DNA of 64,000 bases from Tamarix chinensis (GCA_030549775.1 CM060174.1:92458132-92522131), one strand, 5' to 3'; positions 23,195 through 37,289 are shown, numbered from the stretch's first letter. Notes: generated by a model from the sequence alone, not told the origin. Made by a program: numbers and translations.

Positions 23195-23465
23195 TCTTCT
23201 TGGTCCTATCTAGGATTCTACCAACATGTAATTATTATATTATTTTAAGGCTCCATTTCGTTTTTGGAATTTTATATGGAAATCAAAGAGTTAATTTTCT
23301 ACACTTTATTCCTTTTTATTTTTCTATCTCACTTAATTGAGTAAACCAAATACCATACGATCTTATTGGTCCCATCTAAGATTCTATCAACATGCAATTA
23401 TTATATCATTTTAAGGCTCCATTTCATTTTTGGAATGTCATATGGAAATCAAATTAAAATGAAAG
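23195..23465. repeat. Direct repeat of about 95 bp, spacing about 165 bp
   Basis: The block TTGGTCCTATCTAGGATTCT...TATGGAAATCAAA at about 23200-23290 recurs at about 23362-23455 with a few substitutions. Each copy holds a CTCCATTTCRTTTTTGG piece like the terminus of the CTCCATTTGG MITE family. The local duplication may derive from that MITE. Confidence 0.6.
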
Positions 23466-24190
23466 AGTTAATATGAGAATTAGACAAATCCACAAATTTA
23501 CATTGTACCCGCATCTACTAATGTTTTAAAAACCGGACCGAAAATCAACTCAAGAATATCCCGATACTCAGTTTAACTATGATTTTATTTAAAATTACTT
23601 TTATTCAAAAAAAAATATCTGTTATGACCTCAGCATACCCCGATTTGATTATGGTTCAACCGATTAGGCTAGGTCAATCCTAGTCATTTGCCCCTTGATT
23701 TTTCATTCCTCTCTATAACTGAAACAATGCTAGTTAATGCACACCCAGTCTAACGGTTCAACCGAGTCAATGAGTATAACGTTATTTTTGCAGTCTAATC
23801 TGATTTTTTTTTTCCCTATCGGCATACTATTTTAAATATCAAATTAATCTGTATTGGTGGATACCCCGATTTTCAGTCGGACCGGTTGAACCGCCTGGTC
23901 CATTCTAGTTTTTTTATTCATTGGCATCTGCTGCTCAAGAACATAAAAATACATAGAGAAAAATACGGAACAAATTAAGAACTTGTTCATTGTATTGGGA
24001 TCTGATGCTGCCAATTATGAGTTAGAATGTTTGACTTCATTATTTTATTCGAGCATTATCCTTTCAATGCTTCAATATTTAATCGAGGATGACACCATAG
24101 TCATTTGAATTTGTTGGACATTCCTCGAACCGAATTGTGGGATTTAGTAGGTACTTGGTAGTGCAGGCGATGATCACGGATGTCTAAACA

Positions 24191-24817
24191 TTCTAGCTAG
24201 TATTAGACTATTAATACGTTTGCGTGTTAGATGAAGTGCATATATCCCAATTTGTTTTGTCCAAATTTTTTGTTAGAAACATAATGTTTCTATTACTTTA
24301 GGCGATTCATTTACATTTACTTCTATATTTGTTTTCCAAATAAAATTTCAGTAATTTTTTTTTGGATTAAGTAAGAGTTTGCAAATGTGTACAAAATTAC
24401 ACATAGGTTGTCATAATTACCATGAAGATATTATAATATAGGAGAAGGAAAAAGAACAACCTTTCGAGGTTGGTGATAATTTCATGTAGCTTAATTTTTC
24501 TAAAATTAATCTAGTTATTTAATATGAAAATATGATATCATTATAACCGAAAGGTCTAATGTCTGTATTACCTATCCCCAATTACTATCAAAAGAAATAG
24601 GTTAAACTTTTATAATAAAAAAAAACTATTTTTTTAACATGATATTATTTTGATCGAAATGTCTAGTGGGTGAATTTTTTTCCCAAATATTATAAAAAAA
24701 ATACATTTCCAAAAGAAAGTGATAACGGATTTTGAAGATAAACTTTATTATTTATTTTCTTAAAATATAACACATTATGATATAAAAATATATTTGTAAT
24801 ATTCAAATTGAGAAGTG

Positions 24818-24859
<42 letters not shown>

Positions 24860-26282
24860 GTTAAAATTTATCTATATAATTTATGAGAACTTTGTTTTAA
24901 ACATACGAGTATAACACGGGGTGGGGCACCAAAACCAATACAGCATTGGCGTGTTCCTTGACAATTAGGAATTTAAAGTTGCTGATTTGCATGCTTAGAG
25001 ACGGTTTTGCAAGTGTGCATTGTGCCTACAATCACAATATAGAAAGAAGAAGAAGAAAGTGATTTGGCATTGATACAAACCATCATACAGGCAGTGACAT
25101 CATTAAAAAATTACAATACCGAAAAGAAGAAAGAAGAGAATTTAAACCTGGGACTTTTGGTCTCCAAGAACTAGTCTTTACTATTAGACCAAACATCATT
25201 TAGTCTGCTTGTTCTGATAATAAATACGCTTGTTATTTCTCACAGTTAAATATTAGCAGTGTAAGTTATTCAGAAATGTATAGTGACTTGGATCAACATT
25301 TAATGCATAATCTTTATAATTTTGAATATTCTCTCATATTAAAAATAAAATTATTTTTAAAATTTTATTCAGTTTTTTTTTAAAAACTAATAAATATAGT
25401 CTTAGACTTTTAATTATGTTTTTCTTGAAATATAAAAAATATTTAATGTATAGATAATAAAAAAAATAAAGATAAAAATAGAATGTAGGTTTTAATTTTT
25501 TTTGAAGTAAATATCTTTTTAATATAAAAATTTATTAATACAACGATTAGTATTTTAGTACAGATAGAGTAGTTTTTATTCTCATATATACCATATCCAT
25601 TGCACACTGCTACTGCATGCATAAAATACAGCAACCATCATCCACTTCCATCATTTTTGTATGGCCATTAAATATCGTCGAATAAATAAACAAGCACACA
25701 CGCGCACACACAAATACTACTCTCATATTTTCTGACTTCTATATATGGTTGTTGAATAGATTGATTAATTATAATTATATATCATGCATCGACTATTCGA
25801 TACATCTATATATGGTTGTTGAATTGATTGATTAATTATAATTATATATCATCACCGACTATTCGATTTTCTAGCTAGCTGGCAAAGGGCCTTACTAACC
25901 GCCAACAGAAAGCATCAATTGTCAATACGATGACAATATATAAAGAATGGATGGGTGTGTAAAATAAACCTAAGAAAAAAGAGCGAGATTTCGGAATGTC
26001 GATTACATAATGTTTTATATCACTGTACCTTTGTAATTATCAACAACAAAAAACAGAAAAAAAAAAAGTAGAAGAAGAAGAAGATCACCGTACCATTTTA
26101 AAATAATACTATTCAAGATTAATAATAAAATATTGTAAAAAATTTGTGACCGTTTTTAATGTAGAGGTGAGAATCTAGTAGATTTTGTGTACATTCTAAA
26201 ACTTGCTACTGAAAAAAAAAAAAGTAAACGAAATATTTATACAAAATAAAGGGTGTTACTACCACATTTATTTTAAATATAA
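24191..26282. other. AT-rich DNA without a gene
   Basis: No coding region or RNA gene is recognisable. It includes an AT dinucleotide run (about 24817-24853) and the tandem duplication listed at 25738-25869. The short open frames are AT-rich and unassignable. Confidence 0.55.
25738..25869. repeat. Two-copy tandem repeat, unit about 66 bp
   Basis: TCTATATATGGTTGTTGAAT followed by GATTGATTAATTATAATTAT and ending CGACTATTCGAT occurs twice in a row with a couple of differences. It is a simple local duplication in non-coding DNA. Confidence 0.85.
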
Positions 26283-28283
26283 TGTAATACCTTAAAATTT
26301 ACTATTAAATTTTTTTTAATTTTAGCGAAAGCATAATATCTATATAATTGAGTGTTATCGTCTAACTTACCATAGCATCCTTATATCAAGAATAAAGCAA
26401 AAACGTTAACGCTTAAAATATAATAAAATATAGAGAGAGGTACATTAATAACATAAATAAGAGTTTGAAAGTTAGCTTGGAGTACAACATCCAAAATATA
26501 TAAAAAAGGATAATTTGGAACTAAGAGTTCCAAAAGATATTCGGACCAAAACTATAAGCCGGATAACAAGACTCTTAATGCCAAATCCTAATGATAACAA
26601 GGTTACTCCTCCCCAAGCAGGCCATCATAAGCACCAAAATCATCTAATAGGTTCTCATGAACCTACACAAACTCATATGAGACATCTGTTCATGGAGATG
26701 AGTAATACCCATGAAATGAATAAGCACTACACTACGTACAAAGTAAGGTAAAAATACAGTTATCGTAGAGTTACACAAAATACATAGAGTCAAATAGAAG
26801 AATAAGCATGTGCCATGATTGAACATGACACAATGCAAGAGGAGAACTAAGTTAGAATCCCATTATTAGATATAATCATATTCTATATTCTTATTTATGT
26901 TGAGTTTATGACCCCACTACTCGCAACCGATGGAATGATATTAATAATAAACAATCCTAGTGTAGAGCACTCTTGGCTACTATTCTCATTTGGTGGAATA
27001 GATAGGCATAACCCCGAGGCAAAATATTTCTAGGGACATTCTCATTTGGTAGATCAAATAGGTACAGTTAATCCTAACTCACGTAATCTTTTACTTTTAA
27101 GTGTTTAATATCTTATTCATTATTATTTATCTCAATATCATATTCTTATTTATACCGAGTTTAGGACTCCATTATTCGCAACTAGTGGAACAGAATCACA
27201 ATACAACCCTAGGGTAAAATACTCATAACCACTATTCTTGTTTGGTAAAAAGGACATATGCAACCCTAGGAAAAATGCTCCTAACCACTATTCTGATCTA
27301 GTGAATGGACATTTACAATCAATCCTAGCTCATATGATCGTTTACTTTAAATATTAATGTCTTATTAAACTATTTATTATCTATCTCAAGATCATCAAGT
27401 AGATAAAAATATAGCTAAGTAAGACTTACCATATTTATTCAAAGCCCATAAACACACAATTGCATGCAGATCCGGACATCTCCTAGGGAAAAAGGTCCGT
27501 ATTTTCCCTAAGCAAACCTAATTTCACAAGCTAACCATAACTTCTTCCATAATGTTTATTTTACCACCAAATTTAGTATGCATCTTTGAAATATCATTAT
27601 TGGCAATATATCCATAGATTAAGATCTAACTCTAATTTATTACACATGAGATAACAACCATTCCTATAGGGTTACCTTTCACAAATGCTTATGAAATTCA
27701 AATTTCACAAATTACACATAACTTTTCAAATAAGACCTATATAACCAGCTAATTGAATTCACATTCCTAAACTTCTAATATTAACAATATATTTGAAATT
27801 AGGATATAACTTTAATATTTTACACATATGATAATGACCCCATCACTAGGGCTATTATTCCTAATTTAAGCCATTTTTCTCATATTAATGAACTTGGGTC
27901 ATTCATAAATACCCCCACACATTTCACTTACTATATTTAGCAATTTTTAACTTAATTAAAACATTTAAATACTAATAACTCTATATTTACCAAATTGCCT
28001 TTAAGATAGCCAAAATGCCCATAATTTCACAAAAACCATATAAGTTCCAATATGAATAAATTTCAACCTCCAACACATATCTTCAACTAAATAATTAACC
28101 ATAAACATATATGTGAAGGAGTGTGCATGGGTTGTGTGAAGAAGGATGCATGGTCATGCAAGGGACAAAAAAAACATGTTCCTTGGGGAAGGGGAAAAGG
28201 TGAAGGATTGGAAGGAGATGAATGAAGGAATAACACTTGGTTGAGGGTGGTGGTTATTAGTGTAGTTGACAATGGTGAGTGGT
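26283..28283 (-). mobile_element. Diverged partial LTR of the large-LTR family (LTR-4)
   Basis: The left end TGTAATACCTTAAAATTTACTATTAAA matches the family terminus over the first 25 or so bases, followed by an equivalent of TTTTAGCGGAAGC. At 26690-26755 the block GAGTAATACCCATGAAAT...ACTACGTAC parallels 10465-10515 of LTR-3. Further on are decayed equivalents of the CCACTATTATAGCC cluster. The right, U3 end is missing: the LTR stops in its G-rich part and abuts an inverted U3 fragment at 28284. Confidence 0.6.
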
Positions 28284-28850
28284 TGTAATAATCCAAAATT
28301 TTAAAATCTAGAATTTAATAATTAATCTTATTTTGGGATAATTAAAACATTAAATTATTAATTTAATAATTTTGCGGACTTATAATTTTTTTAAATGGAT
28401 ATTATTGTTTAATAAATGAAAATAAATATTTTTTTATTTTGTCATACTTTTTATTTAAATAATTTTTCAAACCCATATTTTACTAAAATTTTCCTCTTAA
28501 ATTAATAGCTTAAAATTTAAATAAATTAATTCAATAGAATAATTTAAAAATCTAAATAATTAAATACCCAAATTTTAAAATTACTTTTATTTTCATTTCC
28601 CCCTTTTTTCCTTTTTTCTTTTTCGTTTTTTCCTTTTTTCCTTCTCCTTTTTCCTTCCTTTTCTTTTCCTCCTTTTTCCTTTTCTTGTTTTCTTCCTCCT
28701 TGGGTTGCCCAACCTGCATCTTCCTTTCCTCCACTGTTGGGCCGCTGGGCCGCTACCCATCCTATGCCCTTTCGGTCGTTCTCTACCCTTTCCCTTCTTT
28801 CTTTTCCTCCTTTCTTCCTTAAATTTGATCTGGGTGGACTCAACTTAAAT
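28284..28850 (+). mobile_element. Inverted U3 fragment of the LTR family (LTR-5)
   Basis: It starts TGTAATAATCCAAAATTTTAA, the reverse orientation of the family's U3 end. AT-rich sequence follows, then a pyrimidine tract (about 28595-28700) and GGGTTGCCCAACC...GGGCCGCTGGGCC, mirroring the purine tract and GC block of LTR-2. It is truncated near 28850. It faces LTR-4 head to head. Confidence 0.55.
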
Positions 28851-29381
28851 TTGTTCTATTATCATCTTTAGTTTTGCGCAAGACCAAACCTAGATATAGA
28901 AAAAATAAGCATGCACTTAGGCCCTAAGCTATAAAGTATATATAGTTTACATGAACTAAAAGAATAGAGGGCATGAAAGGAGAATAATGTAGTTGGTTGT
29001 AGGGGGTAGTGCGCTAGATTTTATCAACGAGATCAAGCTATGTAAAATACAAGAGTTTGTTGCTGGTGAACGAATTGTTATGCTGAGTCAAGAGGTTAGG
29101 GTAGGTCTTAGTCTTGATTTTTTCATCATCACCTTTTGATTCTTCCTCTTCCAAATAAAATAATATTGTCATGGGTGATATTCAAACCTTAAAAATAGAT
29201 ATATTCTTTTCCAAATGAATGTTATAGTGTGATGGATGACTTGTGCACCATTACCTCCTTATCTCTAGCTATAAGTGGATAATGAATTATTAAGGTCTCT
29301 AATTCAAGTGAAAATTCTTATATCTCTCTTCCTCTTTTTTTAACTATTTAAATATGACTGCAAGAAATAAAAAGAGATTAA

Positions 29382-29619
29382 GTGCTTGTTTGGTTAGGGG
29401 GTAATAGGGGTGGAAAAGTACCCCCCAAGTTTAATATATCTTGTATAATCTAATTAAAATTAAATATTCTTATTCTTGTGAATACCCATTTTAGATCTTG
29501 ATTCAATCTAAAATGGGTAATTTATTAAAAATATATTTATTATTATTAAATAATTAATATAAAAAACACAAAATAGGGGAAAATTTTTCACCCATATTAC
29601 TCCCATACCAAACAAGTCC
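29382..29619. mobile_element. Tourist/Harbinger-like MITE, 238 bp
   Basis: Imperfect terminal inverted repeats (GTGCTTGTTTGGTTAGGGGG at the left; the complement of the right end reads GGACTTGTTTGGTATGGGAG) flank an AT-rich centre. Both sides carry TAA (29379-29381 and 29620-29622), the 3-bp target duplication expected of PIF/Harbinger MITEs. It has no coding capacity. Confidence 0.7.
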
Positions 29620-29802
29620 TAAGAAGTAGAAAATTCATCTGACTGAAATAGGGAAATTGTACACTTATACATAAGTTATAAGTTTTGATTGCTTGACACT
29701 AAGATTGGACATCAATTGCTTAAATCATATGGTAAATATCATAGGGTTGCCTTCTTTCTACTGATATCCCCTACTTAAACCTATTACTGTATTCTCTAAC
29801 TC

Positions 29803-30012
29803 ATGCTCCATTTGGTTCTTGTAAAGTTTAGAGAAAGAAATTAAAGAGGAAAGTATTATTTTATATTGAATTTACCTAAGAGAGTGAAAGAGAAAAAGAA
29901 TTATGAATAAAATTATTAAAGATTAAATAATTTATTCCTTAAGAAAATTTTGAAAAAAGTAATTTGATTTTAATTTTCTCTCAATAAATATTTCTTAGAA
30001 CCAAATGGGCCA
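29803..30012. mobile_element. CTCCATTTGG-type MITE, about 210 bp
   Basis: The left end GCTCCATTTGGTTCTTGTAA and the complement of the right end, GGCCCATTTGGTTCTAAGAA, form inverted termini around an A-rich, non-coding centre. The target duplication is unclear. A sister copy with a clear TTA duplication lies at 63381-63579. Confidence 0.55.
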
Positions 30013-32183
30013 ATTTTTCCACTGATATTTTGTATTACACTAATGATTTGGACATAAATGAAAAACTATTTTCCGCTTATATACCCAATTAAACATCATG
30101 GCTATAGTTTTATACTTGGCATGCCATCTTAAATTTCTGTCTATGTCATTCTTACCATTAATAGTACATGCTTTCATATTTTCTACGCAAGACCATATGC
30201 TAGTCAAATTTTAATATTTTGCTAATAGAATTTGCATGGCATTCTTACTTAGAATTTTTAACTTACCCATTAATCTAACGATGGATCTTTGTTTTCTCTT
30301 TTGTGTAACAAATAAATTAGATGGTCTATCCAAAGGTTTAAATTAGTTTAAATGGACACTAATGCATGAAGTATCTACAATGAGAATGTAATAAGGTGGG
30401 AAATAAAAAGGAAGGGTAAATGTGGTAATATAACATTCAAGTGTTTATCGTTTTCATAAGAGGAATTATGTATTGAGTTAAAAATATTATAGGCCCTCTC
30501 TCATAAAATGGATAGGGTATATATATAAGACATGTATAGTGCTTTATGCATACAACCTCATAGAGATGTGAACTTTGTAGAGACTAAAAGAGACAAGCCT
30601 CCTCCTTTTTTTGTAATTTATTAATATTATTTAATACCAAAAATACATTGAAGTAAATCACAATTTACCACGTATACATTACACTCCTATTCATATATAA
30701 TCAAAATTAGTGATGGAGCTCCTCATTTCTTAGCACAATGTAGTGTTATTTTGTTGATTTGCACAATCTGAGTTCATTTTATCTTGTTTTTCTTTTTTAG
30801 TTACATCTCTTGTGTATCTAATATAAATACCATAGTTACATTTCATGATTTATTTTCTTTCCATCATTCGAAATCACAAAAGTCATAACATAAAAGACAC
30901 AAAATTAAAGATGATATTTATTAAACTAACTAAATGCATTCTATGTACTCAGGTAGTTAAAATAATTGCACTAATTAGTATTCAAATTCAATGAATCAAA
31001 CAAACCTATCATGTTACCTCATAGTTGAGTCATGATGTTTCTAAAAGATAACAAGCCACTATTTCTTGAGAATAAGCATGAACCATTGATTTATAAAGCT
31101 TGTCTTTCTCACTCTTTACTTCATTGTTGTTTTTTTAGTGGATCTTCATCTAAATTATAGTTTTGCACATTCTTAAATGATGATGTTCATCTATCATATG
31201 TCAACAATTCAAATGAGATAAATTAATTTTGTTCTCACGCCTATACTAATGAAAAAAAAAAAAGACAACCTTTGGTAGAAATTTAATGGGTTTCAATTTA
31301 CGAATGTTCATTTTATCTAAATCAAGATTTCAATTTTGAATTTATTGGGGTTACACTCTTGAGTCTTAGGTTTTGGATATTTTTTCTAAGAAAGTCAGTT
31401 TGCGCTTTTCTTCATTTATTAAATTATAGTATTGAATAATTGGTTGATAAGGTAGTTTTATAACCTAGTCTTACAGTTTATATTGGTGATCTAGGAAAGA
31501 ATTATTGTGAATCCTCAAGCTATTGATCCCCCTTTCTTATTTATTATTCTTAGCTAGCTTGAAACTTAGGTGAGTATCTACTTACCTTTGCTTATGGTGG
31601 AATCATTAGATGTATGTCTTCTTAAAGTTATGTGTTAAATTTATTATTTTCATTTATATTATTATGGCATATTAAATATATAAATGAAATTAGGTTAAAT
31701 TTGGATAGGATTTGTGTTATTAAATTTTATCCTAGTTTAGACCCTAACCGATTACAAGTAACCCTAATTCCAATAATCAGATATTTTACCCCAACTCTCT
31801 TTCCTAAATTATTACCCCTACCTTATAACTATTTTGGGTTTTATCCCTCATTCTCTTCCTTAGTGTAATATCCTCCACATCACCTTGCCCCCCACACATA
31901 TGCCTCTCTTGCATGTTTTCCTCCCCATGTTTTGCTCGAATCTTCCCTTCATGTTACTGTCCTTTTAAGCCCTCCATCCTCCCATAGTTTTTATCTTGTT
32001 TTAACCCAAAGAAAAGCCTTTCTTCTACTCCTTCCTTCCCTACACTATTCGACATTATCAAACTAGCATCACCACACCGCAGCACCCCACCACCAATAAC
32101 AACCTAAACACCACCATTTTCCCCTACAAATGACGAGCACCTCCCCATTAGTACCCCTTCTTGTCATCTTCCATCACTACCCT

Positions 32184-35100
32184 TGTAACACCCCATTAAT
32201 AATAAAAATTTTGATTTTACGAAAGCGTTAATTATAGAAAACAATGGGTGTTACCACCACACTTAGTTTAAGTTCAACATCCTCTACCATCCTTATACTA
32301 AGTGCTAAGGCTAAAATATTATTTTACTTAAATAACATTTACAACGAAGCTAAAATCGAGAATTCATTATAGACTTACTTTGTCTTAATAAATACAAAAG
32401 ACCAAGTAGTATAGTTATGATAAAATAAAAAGAGAAATATTAAAGGATATAAGAGTACAAGGAGTATTCAGATAAAAAAATATCGGGGGGGGATACCAGA
32501 TAGTCATAACTCTTAGCCTTCTACTAGAATACATAATGTTAACCCTCAAAATATTTCTACAAGGTCATCACTGCTCATTGAATAGGCAAGGGACAGTGAA
32601 AGGATCATGTCAGTACTATGAGACTAAGTAAGCTATTACACGACATTAACATGCAAAGATCACATGGGGCACAATTTAAGAACATGACATATATATATTA
32701 GGGAAATTATATGATCATAAAATGGTCACAACTCATATAATTAAAAGAAACCCAAATATCGAGGTAGGATAATAAGGAAACTACTGAAAAAACAATCTAT
32801 ACCAATTTCAATTCCGCGGTAGGGCACTAAGAGAACTACTAGATCAGCCCATCAAAATTAATTCCAAACACCAAGGTAGGGCGCTAAGGCAACTACCAAA
32901 GCACATACCTAAACATGTAGCGCACAATGACAACTACTAAAATAGAAATCTAGAACAACCCATTAATATTTTCACATGTTTCCAATTTTAATTACTCCAG
33001 GGGGGATACAATAATAAATTAGAGATATAAAAGTACAATGGTTATATGGGTACATAAGGGAACACAGTACCCTCTAACCATCCAACCCCAAGGCATAAAA
33101 ACACTTTGGTTATACTGGTACACATGGCAATACACTACCCTCCCAACCTAGGACACCTAATCCTTAAGTATCGATACCCCCTATAGGGTCTATAGGTCAC
33201 CTATAGAGTAGACTACAACCTTACTAGGGCACAATGTCACACTAGTGGACCAAAAAAACCAAGGGCTCCTACCTCGTATCTAACGTATCTACTCCTAGAG
33301 AGAAACTATTCCCGAACTCGAGGTCTTCCACTTTAAGTATTAGTATTTTTATAAGGTGATAATATGTTTCACACATATTGCACAATTATTCTCATTTCCA
33401 TAATTATCCATTTTTTCTTTATTTTCAATTATCATGGTAAACCCTAAGGTCATCAAGCTATGTAAAATCCAAAGCCAACACTAAGGTCATCGATCTATGT
33501 AAAAGTCAATGTCAACACTAAGGTGATCAATCTATGTAGACTAAGACCTATCCAAATTCTAAGTACATCCTATGTCAAATTATTTGCAAAAGATGCATTA
33601 GGTTGAAAATGACCAAAATGCCATCAATACCCTGATTCCACCATTTTATCCAATTTTTGAACCAATTATCATTATTATGAGCAATTTTCCATAAAAAATA
33701 CTAACATGTAATGATTCACATTATTTTAGCATGCAAGTAATGTTTGTGATCTAGCAATTAATTATAGTTTTCACTTTTCATGCATTTAGTAAGTTACATC
33801 CAAAAAACTTAATCATATATTTCTAATGTGTCATATGTTCCATGCAACACATACATACATATTTATGGCATTTAACAAGGTAATTAACATCCTGGTTCAT
33901 GTGAGGTGGCAATCCTAGCCCTAGATTATATGAATAAAAATTATTATATTCTAACCCTAATCATATGTGTATGTTTTTATAATATCAACCCTAGCTACCA
34001 TACAATGATATTCATTTAAAACTTATCATGGAAATTAAATCATAACTTAACAAGGTTACAAATACTATCTAAACCCTAGACATGCATTAATTAATCATTC
34101 AAATAATTACACATGCATATAGGATATGTTGGATAAATGCTAATTAATTAATATCGCACTTTTATGTTTCATGCCTATTCATTACACTTGTATACATAAT
34201 GCTAAACTTCAACTTGTGACACAAACATATAACTTTTAAAAACTCATGCACAAATTCTACCCTAACATATAACGACTTTTATGTGTCGCCATATGATTTC
34301 ATATCTTAGTAGAAAGGTACAATTTATCTCCTATCCAAGTAAAAAATTAAAGTAAGATTCACCCAATTTTGGTATCCACTTAACCTCTTCAAAACCCTTA
34401 CATCAATACACGCATATATTAGCATTTAATACAATGCATCAATAACTAAGAATTACTTAAAACCGAAATGGAGGAGAGGATTAGAAAATAACTGGAAGGT
34501 AAATCCCTCAAAGTAATAGTGAAGAAAGGAACAAGACACAAAAGGAGGTGAAAAGGGAAAAATGGACATAATAGGAGGTGAAAACTGATGGAGGGAGCCT
34601 AGGAAAAGGGTGAACTTTGGCAAAAAAAAAAGGTCATAGAGTGGATTTGAGGTGAGATGAATAAGGACTAAACTAAGGTAAGGGGATCGGTGGTTGTAGG
34701 TGTAGCAAGGGTGGGGGACTAGTAAAAATGGCCGAGGGAGGAGGGAGGTTCTTTAGTAAAAGCTACCAAAGTTGGGGTGTTATGCGACACTTTTGGCCAA
34801 AGCTAAAAGGGGGTGGAATAGAGGGAATGGATGATGGTGTGGTAGTGGTTTCAACAAGATTTGCCGAAGGTGGGGTGAGGGAGAAGTGAAAGTGAATGGA
34901 GCTAAAGGAATGTGACCAATGGTGGTGTGCGTTGTGGAGAAAATTAGTGAAAAAGAACTGGCGAAGATGGTGATCGATAAGGCTTCTCTTTCTTGAAGGA
35001 GTTCAGGAGGAAGGATAAGAGAATGCGGGCTGCTTGGAGGTTGATATATGACATAAAATGGGGATGATGGAGGGTTTAAATAGAGGGTGGAATGAAGGGT

Positions 35101-35558
35101 AAAATAGAGCAAAACATGAGGAGGGAAGCATGGTGTAGGGGTATGGTGTGAATGGTCTCATTGAGCAAAATAAGGGGAAGGAAATATAGAGGAGAGGGAG
35201 GCATGGTGTAGGGGTGTGGTGTAAAGGGTCTCATCGAGTAAAACAAGGGAGTAGGAGTATGGTTAGAATCTAGTATAGGGTAGGGATGATTATTTGTAGA
35301 GATTAATTGGGGTTAAAACATACACTTATCGGGATTAAAGTTACCAAATAAAAACGATATTGGTTAAGTTCTAAATTAGATTTAAATTAATAACCCAAAT
35401 TCTTTCATATTTTAGCCTAATTAAATTTATGTCTAATATGTCATAATAAAATACATATAATTAATATAATTAACACAAAACACCCTACAATAATTATTAT
35501 AACTAATTACACATAATTATTAATTTATGACTAAGGTTTCAAAAAATAGGGTATTATA
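32184..35558 (-). mobile_element. Solo LTR nested in LTR-6 (LTR-7), about 3.4 kb
   Basis: It starts TGTAACACCCCATTAATAA and ends AAATAGGGTATTATA. The flanks are ACCCT (32179-32183) and GCCCT (35559-35563), a 5-bp duplication with one mismatch. Internal landmarks match the family: CACACTTAGT...TACTAAGTGCTAAGGCTAAA near the start, a repeat cluster with AAGGTAGGGCRCTAAGGCAACTACC (about 32765-32960), a G-rich block (34550-35260) and an AT-rich U3 end. It lies in the opposite orientation to LTR-6. No protein gene is evident. Confidence 0.65.
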
Positions 35559-37289
35559 GCCCTACACTACTTTTTTCTCTCTCCCTCATCCTTCGTTTCT
35601 TATTCATTGAGGTGGACTCCCGTGTGCCCTCACATGGACTGACTATTCCCGCTCACATGTTTTTGCAAATAACTCATACACCTCACACGCCTTCACCGTG
35701 CCTTTCTTACACAACACGCGCATGACCTTTGCACAACCTATGCACTTATCTTCGTATTCCCTCCTCACACATCTGTGCACCTCACGCTCACCAAGTCTAT
35801 AAGTTCTTGAAAATCTTAACTCATGCATGCATTACATGTATGATTGTGCACCATCCTACCATAGTCGTGCTTACCCAGTGAGTAGGTCATCACCCATCCT
35901 TTTTGTTGAATTTTTTATTATATTGAATGCTAACATATGTGTTATTAGATTTTAATTTATTAGGTAATACTTGAGGACCTAGGAGAAGGAGGTATTTTAT
36001 ACTTTTTGTGCAAGCTCAAATTTAGGTAAATCTAATCACTCATGAGATGGTAAAAATTATGCCCAAGCATGTTAAGATTGTTTAGATTTTGAATCATTCT
36101 AGGGTTTTATATCTTTCAAGTATTATGACATGCATGATAAGATGATGACATGATGCATAAATGGTACGTATGATTGTTTGTAGGCTAAGACATATGCATG
36201 AGTAATATGTTAAATGAGTTGCATATGCATGTCTAGTGATTTTGTAGGATTTGTAACCTTGTAGCATTATGATGTAAATGCCATGATAAATATCCCATTA
36301 TTATTAGTTTATGGTAGCTAGGGTTTTTATAAATAGTATTAAAATATGCACACATGATTAGGGTTAGAATATGATAATTTCTATTCGCATATTCTAGGGT
36401 TAGAAATGTTTTCTTACATGCATCATGATTTAAAATACTTATTAAATGCCGTATCATGCTATAAATATGTACATATTTGATGCATGTAATATATAGCACG
36501 ATAGGAATGCATGATTAGGGTTTGTAATTGTATCTTATTAAATGTATGAAAAGTGAAAAATATAGTCAATTGCTAAATCATGAAGATTTCGTATCTTCTA
36601 AAATATTGTGAATTATTATCTTTAAGCCTTTTATGATAAATTGCTCGTAATAATGATGTTTGGTATGAAATTAGATAAAATGGTGGAATAAGGAATTTGA
36701 GGGTATTTTGGTCATTTTTAACCTAATGCAACTTTTATAAATAATTAAACATAGGATGACCTTAGACTTGTGATTGGTTAACCTTATTATTAACTTTGAC
36801 CTAGACCTTAGTGTTGAATTGCATAATTGGAAATAAATGAGAAATGGATAATTATGGAAATGAGAATAATTGTGCAATATGTGATATCTGTAGTTACCTT
36901 ATAAAATATTAATACGGAAAGTGGAAAAACTTGAGTTAGGAAAGGTTTCTCTCTAGGGATAGCTACCCTAGAGACAAGGTAGGAGCCCTTAGTTTGTTTG
37001 GTTCACTAGTGTGTCGTTATGCCTAAATAAGGCTCTAGTCTACTTTATAGGTAACCTACAAGGTTTATAGGAGGTATTGATACATAAGGATTAAGTGTCC
37101 TACGTGTGGAGCGTGTTATTTTACCTTGCACATTAATATGACCATAGTGTTATTATGCCTCTAGGTTAGATGGTTAGGAGGGTACCGTGTTGCCTTATGC
37201 GCTAGTATGACTTGTGTACTTTTATGTCTTTGGGTTATTATTTTATCCTCCTTGAGTAAATAAATAAAAATAAAAATGATTATTATTGG

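Larger units (their letters stand above)
20598..24190. repeat. Duplicated segment, copy 1 (right part)
   Basis: Scattered but collinear similarity runs from here to about 24190 and pairs with 62215-63925. Matching landmarks include GGGTGTACATA, TTGCTTCAACATGACAA, TTATTCATTGTATTGGGAT-like and GACCGAATTGTGGGATT-like stretches, in the same order and direction. Copy 1 holds about 1.4 kb (about 21360-22780) that copy 2 lacks. The part left of the solo LTR (about 9890-10019) belongs to the same unit. No coding gene is evident. It is either an old segmental duplication or two copies of an undescribed dispersed repeat. Confidence 0.7.
28851..31599. other. AT-rich DNA with two MITE-like insertions
   Basis: No gene is recognisable. 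The two short inverted-repeat elements at 29382-29619 and 29803-30012 are the only structures I can define. The remainder is AT-rich with unassignable short open frames. Confidence 0.5.
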
